Origin: Shewanella hanedai
Lineage (GTDB): Bacteria; Pseudomonadota; Gammaproteobacteria; Enterobacterales; Shewanellaceae
DNA length: 51,066 nt
Assembly (NCBI RefSeq): GCF_007197645.1
Contig: NZ_VKGK01000037.1
Location: 1-51,066 of the forward strand
Direction of reading: 5' to 3'
A program made the translations under genes and the position numbers. The notes beneath the pieces are model-generated. The model saw only the letters and a program-made list of their open reading frames with translations. It had not been told where the DNA came from and did not search any database. Shown in pieces: positions 42,393-51,031 of the stretch (position 1 is the stretch's first letter; each line of letters opens with the position of its first letter).

Positions 42393-43688
42393 ATGAAAAA
42401 ATGTAGTTTTAGTCTAATCGCTTTCTCGATAGCTTTAGCGGGGTGCGGTGGTAGTGATGGTGGAGGCTCCGACTCTGGCGGAACCCCTGAAGTTCCCAGT
42501 ATGGTAACTGTTGAGTTTGTAGAAAAGGCAACTCAGTGTAACTTTAGCCGACCAGCAACCAATGTCACCGTTATTGTACAAAGAAAAGATGGAACAGTGC
42601 TTAAGGAGTTGTCGCCTGATAGCCAAGGTAAACTTGAATTTCCTTGGGATAGTGATAGCGCTCATTTTACGACAGTAACCATGCAAGATGGTCAGTATGA
42701 TATCGATACTGAACTGAATTTTGTTGGGGATGATTTAGGCATACAAAGTCGTTTTTCTGATGATTTAAATGCTCAGTGTAAATGCCAGAATTTCGAATTT
42801 GATACTTCCGAACTTGCAACGACTTACCTTGATTATAATTTACTAATAGCTAATGAAGAGTGGAGTTTGACAGGACAAAACTTAAGCAAGCAGTTTTGTC
42901 GGGCGCCGGGTGAAACTTTTGCACGAGTGGATCTGATGTTACGCCCATTGAATAGTAGCGAAGATGCTTATGGGGCTTTGTTGGATATTAATAACTTAGA
43001 ATCAGGTATTGAACTGACTGCAAATATGTTTACAGGGCCAGATAATCTAGGTGTATTGTTGGATGTGCAAACTGACGCCGATGATGTTTCTCATCTTCGT
43101 AGCTATGCCAATACCCTTGATGGCAGAAAGCATTCCGAGTTTGGTATCGGACAAATGTACATTTTTCCTGGACTTCATGAAAACAACTTCGTTCAGGCAT
43201 ATCGTTTTGTAGATCTAGAGTCTACAGCACAAGGGAACATTGATTACAGTTCAGTACGTAGAATTAAAGTTACTGATCCTAAATCTGTTCAGGATATCAC
43301 TATTGCTCAAAACGAGACTCTGATGTTAGAGGCTGCTAATCAGTTGTTCAGTGGAATTATCAATGACAATGCAGCAGCTTACGACTTTAGCCATATCGGT
43401 TCTGGTAGATCTGCATTCGCTATGGACGTGAATGCGACTAATTTTGATTGGTATCTAACTGGTCCATTAAAAGGTGAAATGCCGGATCTGGCTTTACCCG
43501 ACAATATCGAAAATGCTCTCGATGACTCGGTCACTAGCATGTATCTTGCAACATTTGGATATCATCAAGGTGGTAGTTTAGAATTACTACGTAGCGAGTG
43601 GGCTAAAGAAACAAGAACACCAGGTGCGTTAAGGCCTGCCTATTTTGATAATTATGATAGTGAGTCAATTACCATTACTTTGTTTTGA
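42393..43688 (+). CDS. Hypothetical lipoprotein, cassette gene
   Basis: I do not recognise this 431-residue protein. It has a lipoprotein signal (MKKCSFSLIAFSIALAGC, Cys18) followed by a Gly-Ser-Asp linker typical of outer-membrane lipoproteins. The mature part starts with a beta-rich domain (MVTVEFVEKATQCNFSRPAT) like surface-exposed envelope proteins, and has a CKC pair near residue 129-131. It is preceded by AAAGGATTG before ATG 42393. It sits alone between two 128-bp direct repeats that copy the end of selU, and looks like an inserted cassette. Confidence 0.8.
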   Translation: MKKCSFSLIAFSIALAGCGGSDGGGSDSGGTPEVPSMVTVEFVEKATQCNFSRPATNVTVIVQRKDGTVLKELSPDSQGKLEFPWDSDSAHFTTVTMQDGQYDIDTELNFVGDDLGIQSRFSDDLNAQCKCQNFEFDTSELATTYLDYNLLIANEEWSLTGQNLSKQFCRAPGETFARVDLMLRPLNSSEDAYGALLDINNLESGIELTANMFTGPDNLGVLLDVQTDADDVSHLRSYANTLDGRKHSEFGIGQMYIFPGLHENNFVQAYRFVDLESTAQGNIDYSSVRRIKVTDPKSVQDITIAQNETLMLEAANQLFSGIINDNAAAYDFSHIGSGRSAFAMDVNATNFDWYLTGPLKGEMPDLALPDNIENALDDSVTSMYLATFGYHQGGSLELLRSEWAKETRTPGALRPAYFDNYDSESITITLF

Positions 43689-43709
43689 TCATTGGTACTA
43701 ATAAGTCAT

Positions 43710-43731
43710 AAAGCCCTCAATTGAGGGCTTT
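43710..43731. terminator. Bidirectional terminator palindrome, right copy
   Basis: AAAGCCCTC AATT GAGGGCTTT with flanking A/T on both strands. It serves the cassette lipoprotein on plus and selU on minus. Confidence 0.8.
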
Positions 43732-43837
43732 ATTCATTCTTAAGTTGTTCTAACAACTATTTTTTGTAGTTATCTAACCATTCATGCATCGCTTGATGTG
43801 ATCCTTTGAATATGACTCTGGCTTGCTTCTGCTCAAG
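43710..43837. repeat. 128-bp direct repeat, right copy (intact selU end)
   Basis: The matching copy of 42182-42309. Here it includes the genuine last 27 codons of selU (43757-43837) and the same terminator palindrome at 43710-43731. That terminator can end both the lipoprotein and the selD-selU transcripts. Confidence 0.95.
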
Positions 43838-44860
43838 CTGATACTGGTACATGGGATCGTAATAACGCGTCAACAGGAGCGAAATCCACTCTAGGTGAGC
43901 TTGGGTATCATTTTGCTGCAGTTGAACATTTAGCGCATGAGAGATGATTGATTGAAACTCATCATGGAGCTGGCCACCGAGCCGCTTCTTTATGCTGGTG
44001 ATACTTTGGCTTAAGTAGTCACTAAAAGCGCTGAAACCGGCCTCTTCACCTAAACGGTCGACATAACCTGAATGCATCTTGTGTACGTATTCATTTAGCA
44101 GGCGAGTTAATCGAGTCTCTTCAGGTTCCTCTAACACTAAAATGTTAGCACTCTGCATACCGGCATAAAAAGCCTTAGGAATAGCGGAACGTCCAATCAA
44201 AAAGCTTTCATCTTCCAGTAATAAGCATCTCTCATCTCTGTCTTGATGCTTAAGCAGAGCTACAGCCAGTTGGTTTTCAAAGTTAATCTGCGAAGGTTGT
44301 CCTTCATGATAACGACCAAAACTTGAACCTCTGTGGTGAGCCAAACCTTCAAGATCGACGGCTTCAGAGCGTTGGATGAGGAAGTCTGTCTTGCCGCTAC
44401 CAGTGATCCCGCTGAGGATGAACACGGGTTGCTTAGCTGGCGCATTATCTATGGTGTCGATGAGATATTGTCTCATCGCTTTATAACCGCCTTCGATATA
44501 GGGAATATCAATTCCCGCTTCTTTTATCCACTGCTGTGACAGCTGAGATCTCAAGCCGCCACGAAAACAATACAGATAGGCATTAGGATTTTGCTTAATA
44601 AACGTTAACCAAGCATCAACCCTTTGCTGTTTTATCTCGCCTTTAACCAAGGTGTGTCCCAATGCAATCGCCGCATCTTGACCTTGGTTTTTATAGCAAG
44701 TACCAACCCGTTGGCGTTCGCTATCTTGCATTAAGGGATAGTTACTGCTTGATGGAAATGCCCCCTTATCGAACTCAATCGGTGCCCTAACATCGATCAT
44801 CGGATGTCCGCTGAGCATGATCTCTTTATAAGCGGTGTTAGGGATGATATTGCTGCTCAT
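43757..44860 (-). CDS. selU: tRNA 2-selenouridine synthase
   Basis: SelU (MnmH/YbbB) replaces sulfur by selenium in 2-thiouridine 34 of some tRNAs using selenophosphate. The 367-residue protein has an N-terminal rhodanese domain with active-site Cys98 in YLYCFRGG and a P-loop GITGSGKT at 151-158. It overlaps selD by one base (TAATG), so selenophosphate producer and user are coupled. Its last 27 codons are duplicated at 42229-42309. Confidence 0.95.
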   Translation of the reverse strand: MSSNIIPNTAYKEIMLSGHPMIDVRAPIEFDKGAFPSSSNYPLMQDSERQRVGTCYKNQGQDAAIALGHTLVKGEIKQQRVDAWLTFIKQNPNAYLYCFRGGLRSQLSQQWIKEAGIDIPYIEGGYKAMRQYLIDTIDNAPAKQPVFILSGITGSGKTDFLIQRSEAVDLEGLAHHRGSSFGRYHEGQPSQINFENQLAVALLKHQDRDERCLLLEDESFLIGRSAIPKAFYAGMQSANILVLEEPEETRLTRLLNEYVHKMHSGYVDRLGEEAGFSAFSDYLSQSITSIKKRLGGQLHDEFQSIISHALNVQLQQNDTQAHLEWISLLLTRYYDPMYQYQLEQKQARVIFKGSHQAMHEWLDNYKK

Positions 44861-45915
44861 TAAATCAGTTCCACTAAGGTCAACTGCTCGACGTCTGTCA
44901 GAGTACCAATGCAGTTGGCTGGAATGTCATGTTGAGTGAGCAGTGCGACTAATTCACTTTCAGCTTCGCCAGAGACTGCAATCAATAAGCCGCCACTGGT
45001 TTGAGGATCGCAGATAATCGCTTTTTGAGTGTCGGTTAGCTGAGGCAAAAACTCGCAATAACTGTCGAAGTTTCGGTGGGTACCACCGGGAATGCATCCC
45101 AGTTCCAAATACTTTTCAGCTTTAGGGAGTAAAGGTAATGCAGACACTGAAATTTGTGCGTTCAGTGTTGCTCCCTGACACATCTCAATTAGGTGACCAG
45201 CTAAGCCAAATCCGGTGACATCTGTCATGGCATTTACGCCTGGGAGTTTAGCTGCGAGAGCACCAATTTTATTGAGCTGGCACATCGCATCGACTGCAAT
45301 CTGAGTATCTTCAGCTGCAATCTTTTTCTGTTTTTGTGCGGTTGTTAAAATGCCAATACCCAAGGGTTTGGTTAGGTAGAGTTTATCGCCAGGTTTAGCT
45401 GTGTCGTTTTGCTTTAGTTCACTCAGTGGGATCTGCCCTGATACTGCTAAACCAAAGATAGGTTCTGGAGAATCGATACTGTGTCCGCCCGCCAACATTA
45501 TACCAGCATCAGCACAGGCTTGACGTCCGCCATCAACAACTTGTTGTGCGATTTCTGCCGAAAGAACATTAACAGGCCAACCTAAAATTGCAATCGCCAT
45601 AATAGGCGTACCGCCCATGGCGTAGATATCGCTAATGGCGTTAGTGGCAGCAATGCGGCCAAAGGTAAAAGGATCATCGACAATGGGCATGAAAAAATCG
45701 GTAGTGCTAATGATCCCTGTTTCGTCATTGAGCTTATAGACTGCAGCATCATCTCGGGTTTGATTACCGACGAGGATATTTGGGTCATTAAAAACAGGTA
45801 GCTGAGATGCCAGGATGGTACTGAGGACTTGTGGAGATATTTTACAACCACAGCCTGCGCCATGACTGTATTCGGTAAGTTTGATGTCTGATTGTAACAT
45901 TGGCCCAAAGTCCAT
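44860..45915 (-). CDS. selD: Selenophosphate synthase
   Basis: SelD makes selenophosphate from selenide and ATP. The 351-residue protein contains the catalytic block HGAGCGCKIS, with Cys22 at the position that is Cys17 in E. coli, so it uses Cys and not selenocysteine there. The following glycine-rich and acidic blocks (DDAAVY, ATNAISDIYAMGG) and AGGHSIDSPEP are intact. An internal ATG at 45900 (MLQSDIKL) is an equally plausible start. It forms an operon with selU. Confidence 0.95.
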   Translation of the reverse strand: MDFGPMLQSDIKLTEYSHGAGCGCKISPQVLSTILASQLPVFNDPNILVGNQTRDDAAVYKLNDETGIISTTDFFMPIVDDPFTFGRIAATNAISDIYAMGGTPIMAIAILGWPVNVLSAEIAQQVVDGGRQACADAGIMLAGGHSIDSPEPIFGLAVSGQIPLSELKQNDTAKPGDKLYLTKPLGIGILTTAQKQKKIAAEDTQIAVDAMCQLNKIGALAAKLPGVNAMTDVTGFGLAGHLIEMCQGATLNAQISVSALPLLPKAEKYLELGCIPGGTHRNFDSYCEFLPQLTDTQKAIICDPQTSGGLLIAVSGEAESELVALLTQHDIPANCIGTLTDVEQLTLVELI

Positions 45916-46011
45916 AGTGATTCGGTTAATCGGCCATAATAGACCTATCGTTGAACCACTTCAATCAGCAGAGTTATTGAGTTTGTAAGAGGAGTCACAA
46001 GGAAGGTAACT

Positions 46012-46039
46012 GGAGGGCTACCAATAAGGATAACCCTCC
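46012..46039 (-). terminator. Weak hairpin after the desaturase gene
   Basis: GGAGGG (46012-46017) pairs with CCCTCC (46034-46039), but no T tract follows on the minus strand. It is a plausible weak terminator ten bases past the desaturase stop. Confidence 0.4.
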
Positions 46040-46049
46040 AATGAATAGA

Positions 46050-47156
46050 TTAAGCGTAAGAGGCCATTAGTAGCTGCCAGTTTTTCTGTTGAGTCTGGAA
46101 ACGCAGTTTCAATTCATCAACTTGAAGCATGAGATGTTGGTTGGCAAGTTGTTTGCGTTTAGCTTCAAGCAGCTCTTTTTTCGCTACGTAATACTCTGCA
46201 AGATGTGCTTTAAGTAGCTCATACTCACTTTGAAGCATCTCAAGTACTTCATCACCATCAGGGAGTAAGGCGACACGATTCTGTGTTCGTTTGAGCTGCA
46301 TCTGTAACTTTGCACTTTCTATACGCTCTTGAGGTGTGACTCGCAGATCTTTAGCCAATCCACACCAGCTTAATGTATTGATTAACCATTTGGTTGGGTC
46401 GTATTGCCACCAACGAATACCATTTCGGTAATCATTTTCAAAGATATGATGGAAATTATGGTAGCCCTCACCATAGGTCAGAAGAGCAATCACACCATTA
46501 TCCCGTGCGGTATTCTTGTCGGTATAAGGCTGGCTTCCCCAAACATGAGCCAGCGAGTTGATGAAGAAAGTACAGTGATGGACGACAACAAGTCTTAATA
46601 GACCCGCCATCAGCAACATCGCTAAAATATCGCCGTTGAGCCAGCCGATAAATGCAGGCAAGCCGATATTCATCAAAAGTGCTAATGCTAGATAGTGCTT
46701 GTGCTGCCACATGACGATCTTATCGCTCTGTAGATCGCGAACATTTTTATAATCGTGATAGCGTTGTGCTTGGTATTCTCTAAGCATCCAACCTATGTGG
46801 CTATACCAGAATCCCATTTTGGCTGAGTAGGGATCTCTATCGTTATTATCGACATGTTTGTGGTGCACTCTATGATCTGATGACCAGTGTAGTGCACTGT
46901 TTTGCAGAGCTAATGCGCCGCCAAGAGCATACAAAAAGCGAACCGATGCCTTCGCTTTGTAAGTCTTATGAGACCAGAGTCTATGGTAACCAGCTGTAAT
47001 CGATAGGCCACTTGCGAAGGCAAGCGCGATGAAAGCAATCCATTCAGATATGCCATAGCCGTAGGTTAATCCATACCACGGCACAAGGACTACTGCGCCG
47101 AGAAAAGTGATTGTAAAAAGAGCTACATTTGTCCAGATGAGTGGAGGTTTTGTCAT
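46050..47156 (-). CDS. Acyl-CoA/acyl-lipid delta-9 fatty acid desaturase
   Basis: A 368-residue membrane desaturase of the acyl-CoA desaturase family, which introduces a double bond into saturated acyl chains. The three histidine boxes are intact: HRLWSH (58-63), HRVHH (95-99) and HNFHH (233-237). Several hydrophobic segments surround them. The last about 100 residues form a charged, probably coiled-coil tail (ERIESAKLQMQLKRTQNRVA and following), longer than in classical delta-9 desaturases. It diverges from fabR across a short region with a FabR-type site. Confidence 0.92.
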   Translation of the reverse strand: MTKPPLIWTNVALFTITFLGAVVLVPWYGLTYGYGISEWIAFIALAFASGLSITAGYHRLWSHKTYKAKASVRFLYALGGALALQNSALHWSSDHRVHHKHVDNNDRDPYSAKMGFWYSHIGWMLREYQAQRYHDYKNVRDLQSDKIVMWQHKHYLALALLMNIGLPAFIGWLNGDILAMLLMAGLLRLVVVHHCTFFINSLAHVWGSQPYTDKNTARDNGVIALLTYGEGYHNFHHIFENDYRNGIRWWQYDPTKWLINTLSWCGLAKDLRVTPQERIESAKLQMQLKRTQNRVALLPDGDEVLEMLQSEYELLKAHLAEYYVAKKELLEAKRKQLANQHLMLQVDELKLRFQTQQKNWQLLMASYA

Positions 47157-47179
47157 TATTATTATCCAGTTAAACTTTG

Positions 47180-47197
47180 AGCGTACACCTGTAAGCT
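47180..47197. promoter_or_regulatory. FabR-type operator in the desaturase promoter
   Basis: AGCGTACACCTGTAAGCT is an imperfect palindrome nearly matching, as I recall it, the FabR-binding sequence of enterobacterial fabA/fabB (AGCGTACA..TGT..GCT). It lies 24 bases before the desaturase start, where a repressor would block transcription, and the fabR gene starts on the other side. Confidence 0.75.
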
Positions 47198-47272
47198 AAT
47201 TTAGCTGTTGAAACGTAATTGGTCAAGTTAGAAAGGTGATCTAAGGGCTGCGTTTTAGTATCAAAAAATGTA

Positions 47273-47286
47273 TTATCTCGTGATAA
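47273..47286. promoter_or_regulatory. Inverted repeat before fabR
   Basis: TTATC TCGT GATAA (47273-47286), extending to a near-symmetric GTATTATC/GATAACAC, lies 22 bases before the fabR start. It may be a promoter-proximal operator or a hairpin; it does not match the FabR-type site. Confidence 0.4.
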
Positions 47287-47307
47287 CACTTAGTTTTCGG
47301 ATCCGCC

Positions 47308-47925
47308 ATGATGGGCATTAGAGCACAGCAGAAAGAGAAAACGCGTCGAGCATTAGTCGATGCAGCGTTTAACCAATTAAATGCTGAGCGGAGTTTTTCT
47401 AGTCTGAGTTTGCGTGAAGTTGCACGTGAAGCCAAAATAGCACCTACCTCGTTTTATCGACATTTCAAAGACATGAATGAGCTAGGGCTCACTATGGTTG
47501 ATGAAGGAGGCTTAACGCTACGCCAAATGATGCGTAAAGGTCGTCAGCGTGCTGAGGCCGGTGGAAGTGTTATACGCATCTCAGTTGACACCTTTATGGA
47601 GGTGTTGGAGTCTAATCCAAACGTTTTTAGAATCTTGTTGCATGAACGCTCCGGTACCTCTGCGCCATTTCGCGCTGCAGTGGCTCGTGAAATCGAACAC
47701 TTTATCTCTGAACTAGCTCACTATACTGAAGCGACAGCAAAGCGTAGCCCTGAATTAGCCCATGCACAGGCTGAAGCTTTAGTCACACTTGTCTTTAATG
47801 CTGGAGCGGCTGCACTTGATATGAAACGCGTCGATCGTAAAGCGTTAGCGGATAGGTTGGTGATACAACTTCGTATGGTGGCGATGGGCTCTGAGGCGTT
47901 ACAACTGAAGTTGGATAAGCGATAG
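47308..47925 (+). CDS. fabR: TetR-family transcriptional repressor FabR
   Basis: A 205-residue TetR-type regulator. The helix-turn-helix is FSSLSLREVAREAKIAPTSF then YRHFKDMNELGLTMVDEGG (about residues 30-68). FabR represses unsaturated-fatty-acid genes in response to acyl-chain saturation. The sequence is typical of enterobacterial and marine FabR. It is divergent from a desaturase gene with a FabR-like operator between them. ATG at 47308 or 47311 could be used. Confidence 0.94.
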   Translation: MMGIRAQQKEKTRRALVDAAFNQLNAERSFSSLSLREVAREAKIAPTSFYRHFKDMNELGLTMVDEGGLTLRQMMRKGRQRAEAGGSVIRISVDTFMEVLESNPNVFRILLHERSGTSAPFRAAVAREIEHFISELAHYTEATAKRSPELAHAQAEALVTLVFNAGAAALDMKRVDRKALADRLVIQLRMVAMGSEALQLKLDKR

Positions 47926-47959
47926 TTACAGTCGGTCTAATAAACTCCTGCTCAATGAC

Positions 47960-47991
47960 AAAAAGCCAGCTCGTTATGAAGCTGGCTTTTT
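47960..47991. terminator. Bidirectional intrinsic terminator
   Basis: AAAAAGCCAGC (47960-47970) pairs with GCTGGCTTTTT (47981-47991). It separates the convergent fabR and trmA genes and has T runs on both strands. Confidence 0.92.
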
Positions 47992-48005
47992 ACATTTTCA
48001 AACCA

Positions 48006-49103
48006 CTATTTTCTCTCTAAGAAAACCCCTGACTCCATATGAACTGTATAGGGGAATTGATCAAATAGCGCAAAGCGAGTGATGTTATGCGTTTTGCTTA
48101 ACTCACCTAAATTGTCGATAAGAGTATTAGGGTTGCATGAGATGTAAATAATACGCTCATAGCCTTGTACTAATTTCACTGTATCAGGATCCATTCCCGC
48201 ACGTGGTGGATCGACAAAAATGGTGTTGCAGTTGTAGCTGTCTAAATCAATCCCTTCTAAACGCCTAAAGCTGCGTTTCTTTGCCATCGCATCGGTAAAG
48301 TCCTCAGCTGACATACGGATTATCTGCAGGTTATCAATTTCGTTTATCTTGATATTGTATTGCGCTGACTCAACGGAAGGTTTAGCAAGTTCAGTAGCCA
48401 ATACACGATCGAAGTTTTGCGCCAGTGCGATGGAGAAATTACCGTTACCACAATAGAGTTCTAGCAGATCGCCCGTGCTTTCTTTAGTGACATCGATGGC
48501 CCATTCGAGCATCTTAACGGAAACTTTACCGTTTGGTTGAGTGAAGCTATTTTCAATCTGGTGATACTGTAACTGCTCACCATTAACTTGCAGTGACTCA
48601 ATCACGAAATCTTTATCGAAGATAAACTTCTGTTTACGTGCTCGACCAATAATATTGACGTTAAATTTTGTGGCCAATGTTTCTTTTAGCGTTTTGGCTT
48701 CTGCTTGCCACTGCTCATCAAGTTGCTTGTGATAAAGCAAAGAAACTAAGATCTCACCGCTAAGGGTTGAGAGAAAATCAATCTGGAACAACCTATGCCT
48801 AAGCATTGTATTTTGCTTTAGCTCTGCGATAAGAGCAGGCATCATGTCATTAATCAATTGGCTGGCTGGCAGAAATTGATCACAACGAACTTTACTGTCA
48901 AGTGCCTTATCAAACATGTAGTAGTACATGTCTTCACCTTCATGCCAGATACGGAATTCTGCACGCATACGGTAATGAGCTGGCTCAGAACTAAATACTT
49001 CTAGATTCGGTGTATCAAAGTCAGCGAATATCTTCTCAAGCTTGATACGCTTTTCTTCGAGTTGCGCATCATAGGTAGTAGGATCCATTGCTGCTAAATT
49101 CAT
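48006..49103 (-). CDS. trmA: tRNA (uracil-5-)-methyltransferase TrmA
   Basis: TrmA makes 5-methyluridine at position 54 of tRNA using SAM. The 365-residue protein has the SAM-binding LYCGNGNFSIALA, VDPPRAGMD, the catalytic Cys323 in IYISCNPNTL and a C-terminal Glu357 in VHMESGVFLERK. The length matches the E. coli enzyme (366). It ends near a bidirectional terminator and diverges from murI. Confidence 0.96.
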   Translation of the reverse strand: MNLAAMDPTTYDAQLEEKRIKLEKIFADFDTPNLEVFSSEPAHYRMRAEFRIWHEGEDMYYYMFDKALDSKVRCDQFLPASQLINDMMPALIAELKQNTMLRHRLFQIDFLSTLSGEILVSLLYHKQLDEQWQAEAKTLKETLATKFNVNIIGRARKQKFIFDKDFVIESLQVNGEQLQYHQIENSFTQPNGKVSVKMLEWAIDVTKESTGDLLELYCGNGNFSIALAQNFDRVLATELAKPSVESAQYNIKINEIDNLQIIRMSAEDFTDAMAKKRSFRRLEGIDLDSYNCNTIFVDPPRAGMDPDTVKLVQGYERIIYISCNPNTLIDNLGELSKTHNITRFALFDQFPYTVHMESGVFLERK

Positions 49104-49234
49104 TTATTGATCACCCTTGGTTTGATTTGGGGCGGAATTATTATACTAGAGAGCAAGGAAGTCCAGTTTCTCGCTTCCGATTTCTAGATTCTTGTGTGAA
49201 AATTCTAATATTATCTAAATAGCGGAGAAAAGCA

Positions 49235-50020
49235 TTGTCGGGACCCATACTTGTTTTTGATTCAGGGGTAGGTGGTTTATCTATCCTAGAAGAAGTTAGG
49301 AAAGTCCTACCTGATGAAGACTACTGCTACCTATTCGATAATGCCCGTTTACCTTATGGTGAACTCGATGAGCAGGAGTTAATCGATGGTTGCGAGTCAC
49401 TTATTGCCGCGACGGTTGATAAAGTTAACGCATCATTAGTGGTGATTGCCTGTAATACGGCAAGTACCCTTGTTCTACCTGTATTAAGAAAGGCACTAAA
49501 TATTCCTGTTGTGGGTGTAGTGCCAGCAATAAAGCCCGCGGCGTTATATTCTAAAGCTGAACATATCGGCCTATTGGCCACGCCAGGTACTATCAAAAGA
49601 GATTACACACATAGTCTCATTAAAGAGTTTGCTAGCAGTTGTCAGGTTGAGCTATTTGGTTCATCTGAATTGGTTTTGCTAGCGGAAAAAAAGGCGGCGG
49701 GTAACATCATCCTACAAGAAGAGATATCCCAGCTCTTGTATCCTATAAAAGCGTCAGCTTTAGATACGTTAGTTTTAGGTTGCACTCATTTTCCGATCCT
49801 TAAGGATGAGATCCAAGAGTACTTAGGTGATGAGGTATTACTGCTCGATTCTGGAAAAGCGGTAGCGGCACGTGTATCTAGCTTAATTGAGAGGAATGTA
49901 AAGCTTAAGACAGGAAATAAAGAGATGGTTGCACTGTATACGCAGGAGATTGAGGAAGGTCTGAAAAAGTCACTAGCCGAATTTGGTTTTTCAAGTCTCT
50001 CGAAAGTCCAAACTGGCTAA
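49235..50020 (+). CDS. murI: Glutamate racemase
   Basis: MurI produces D-glutamate for peptidoglycan. The 261-residue protein has FDSGVGGLS (Asp9), the catalytic Cys73 in IACNTAST and Cys183 in LGCTHFPI. There is no ATG near the N-terminus: the start is TTG 49235, preceded by GCGGAG (49222-49227). A TTG start may keep expression low. The gene stands alone between trmA and the RRM-protein gene. Confidence 0.94.
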   Translation: MSGPILVFDSGVGGLSILEEVRKVLPDEDYCYLFDNARLPYGELDEQELIDGCESLIAATVDKVNASLVVIACNTASTLVLPVLRKALNIPVVGVVPAIKPAALYSKAEHIGLLATPGTIKRDYTHSLIKEFASSCQVELFGSSELVLLAEKKAAGNIILQEEISQLLYPIKASALDTLVLGCTHFPILKDEIQEYLGDEVLLLDSGKAVAARVSSLIERNVKLKTGNKEMVALYTQEIEEGLKKSLAEFGFSSLSKVQTG

Positions 50021-50047
50021 TGATTTTAGTGTTACGCGAAACTAGGA

Positions 50048-50518
50048 TTAAGCTCCAGCTTCCTGGCTTTCAGATTTGTCAGCATCTTGTGATTTAGCTT
50101 CTCTGACTTTTAACGTTCGCTCTTGGAAATCAAATTCATTAAGTTTGCTCATTGCTTTCTGAGCACCAGCCTCAGACATCTCAATGAATCCAAATCCTTT
50201 ACGACGACCTGTTTTACGATCACGTACTAATCGAACAGAGTTTACTGGTCCGTATTTCCCAAATAGTTCTTTTACTTCCCCTTCATGCACACGGTAAGGC
50301 AAGTTGCCTACATAAAGAGTCATGGTTGGACCGGTATATTGTTCAACGCTTGCGGCATTGTTACTAGCCGAAGATGATTTTCCCTGAAGTGCGAATACAA
50401 CACTTGCGATAATAGCACCGGTAAAGAAAGCGATTGCAGCATTAATGTCTGCGACCTGAGTGAACGCGAATGCGCCTACTATGGCGATAATCAAAACGAT
50501 AAGAAATGGCTTTTGCAT
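50048..50518 (-). CDS. Membrane-anchored RRM RNA-binding protein
   Basis: A 156-residue protein with two hydrophobic segments at its N-terminus (FLIVLIIAIVGAFAFTQVAD and IAFFTGAIIASVVFAL, about residues 5-44) followed by one RNA-recognition motif. RNP2 is LYVGNL (about 68-73) and RNP1 is RKGFGFIEM (about 105-113). The C-terminus is charged. Bacterial RRM proteins are usually soluble; this one should sit at the membrane with the RRM in the cytoplasm. It is convergent with murI. Confidence 0.88.
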   Translation of the reverse strand: MQKPFLIVLIIAIVGAFAFTQVADINAAIAFFTGAIIASVVFALQGKSSSASNNAASVEQYTGPTMTLYVGNLPYRVHEGEVKELFGKYGPVNSVRLVRDRKTGRRKGFGFIEMSEAGAQKAMSKLNEFDFQERTLKVREAKSQDADKSESQEAGA

Positions 50519-50736
50519 ATATAGGTTCTCTGAAGAATGATAAATAACTGTTAATAGCAGGTATATGGTAATGAATTATTTACCATTACACTAGTCTATT
50601 GCCGAAAAAATGAACTTAATAGAGTAATACAGTAAGTGATATTGCTAGATATCGATATAGGATGAGCTTTTTTTCAGCAAAATAGAGCGCAAATGTATAA
50701 AAGTTCAGCGGGCAAACATAAATGATGAAAAAGGTG
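50519..50736. other. Intergenic region upstream of the rRNA operon
   Basis: A-T-rich stretch with small overlapping frames but no gene I can support. It includes the RRM-gene promoter side and probably upstream sequence of the rRNA promoter (A/T-rich tracts near 50660-50735). Confidence 0.4.
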
Positions 50737-50764
50737 TTGCGCTCTTCTCTGACATCCCTATAAT
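50737..50764 (+). promoter_or_regulatory. rRNA operon promoter, distal (P1-like)
   Basis: TTGCGC (50737-50742), 16-base spacer, TATAAT (50759-50764), followed by GCGC discriminator-like sequence. An A-rich block (ATGATGAAAAAGG) precedes it. This is the strong distal rRNA promoter, about 300 bases before the window end. Confidence 0.75.
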
Positions 50765-50938
50765 GCGCAACCACTGACACGGCACAGCAGGCTTCTAGCC
50801 TAATGTAATGTGTAAGCATGGTAGATAATCTCAGGATTGTTTATCAGGTTGAAAAGCAATTTAAGTGGTTCGTAGATGTGTCTTACATACGAGAGTGTAT
50901 AAGAAATCATCGCTTGAAAAACTTCTTAAAATAAGCGC

Positions 50939-50966
50939 TTGACGCCAACCACGGAGAGTGTAGAAT
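50939..50966 (+). promoter_or_regulatory. rRNA operon promoter, proximal (P2-like)
   Basis: TTGACG (50939-50944), 16-base spacer, TAGAAT (50961-50966) and a GC-rich discriminator (ACGCCTCC). Position, spacing and the antitermination signals that follow fit a proximal rRNA promoter. Confidence 0.8.
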
Positions 50967-51002
50967 ACGCCTCCTCAAGCCAACGACCTAGCGTCAACGG
51001 CC

Positions 51003-51031
51003 GCACTATCAAGTGCAACGCTCTTTAACAA
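51003..51031 (+). promoter_or_regulatory. rRNA leader boxB/boxA antitermination signals
   Basis: GCACT-ATCA-AGTGC (51003-51016) is a boxB-like hairpin. CGCTCTTTAACAA (51019-51031) is boxA, differing by one base from the consensus TGCTCTTTAACAA. The sequence after it (ATTTATCAAGTAATCTGTGT) is the usual rrn leader, and the window ends before 16S begins. Confidence 0.9.

Noticed and set aside
44860..45915. Possible selenocysteine in SelD.
   Set aside because: The catalytic position is encoded by a cysteine codon in GAGCGCKI, and there is no in-frame TGA there.
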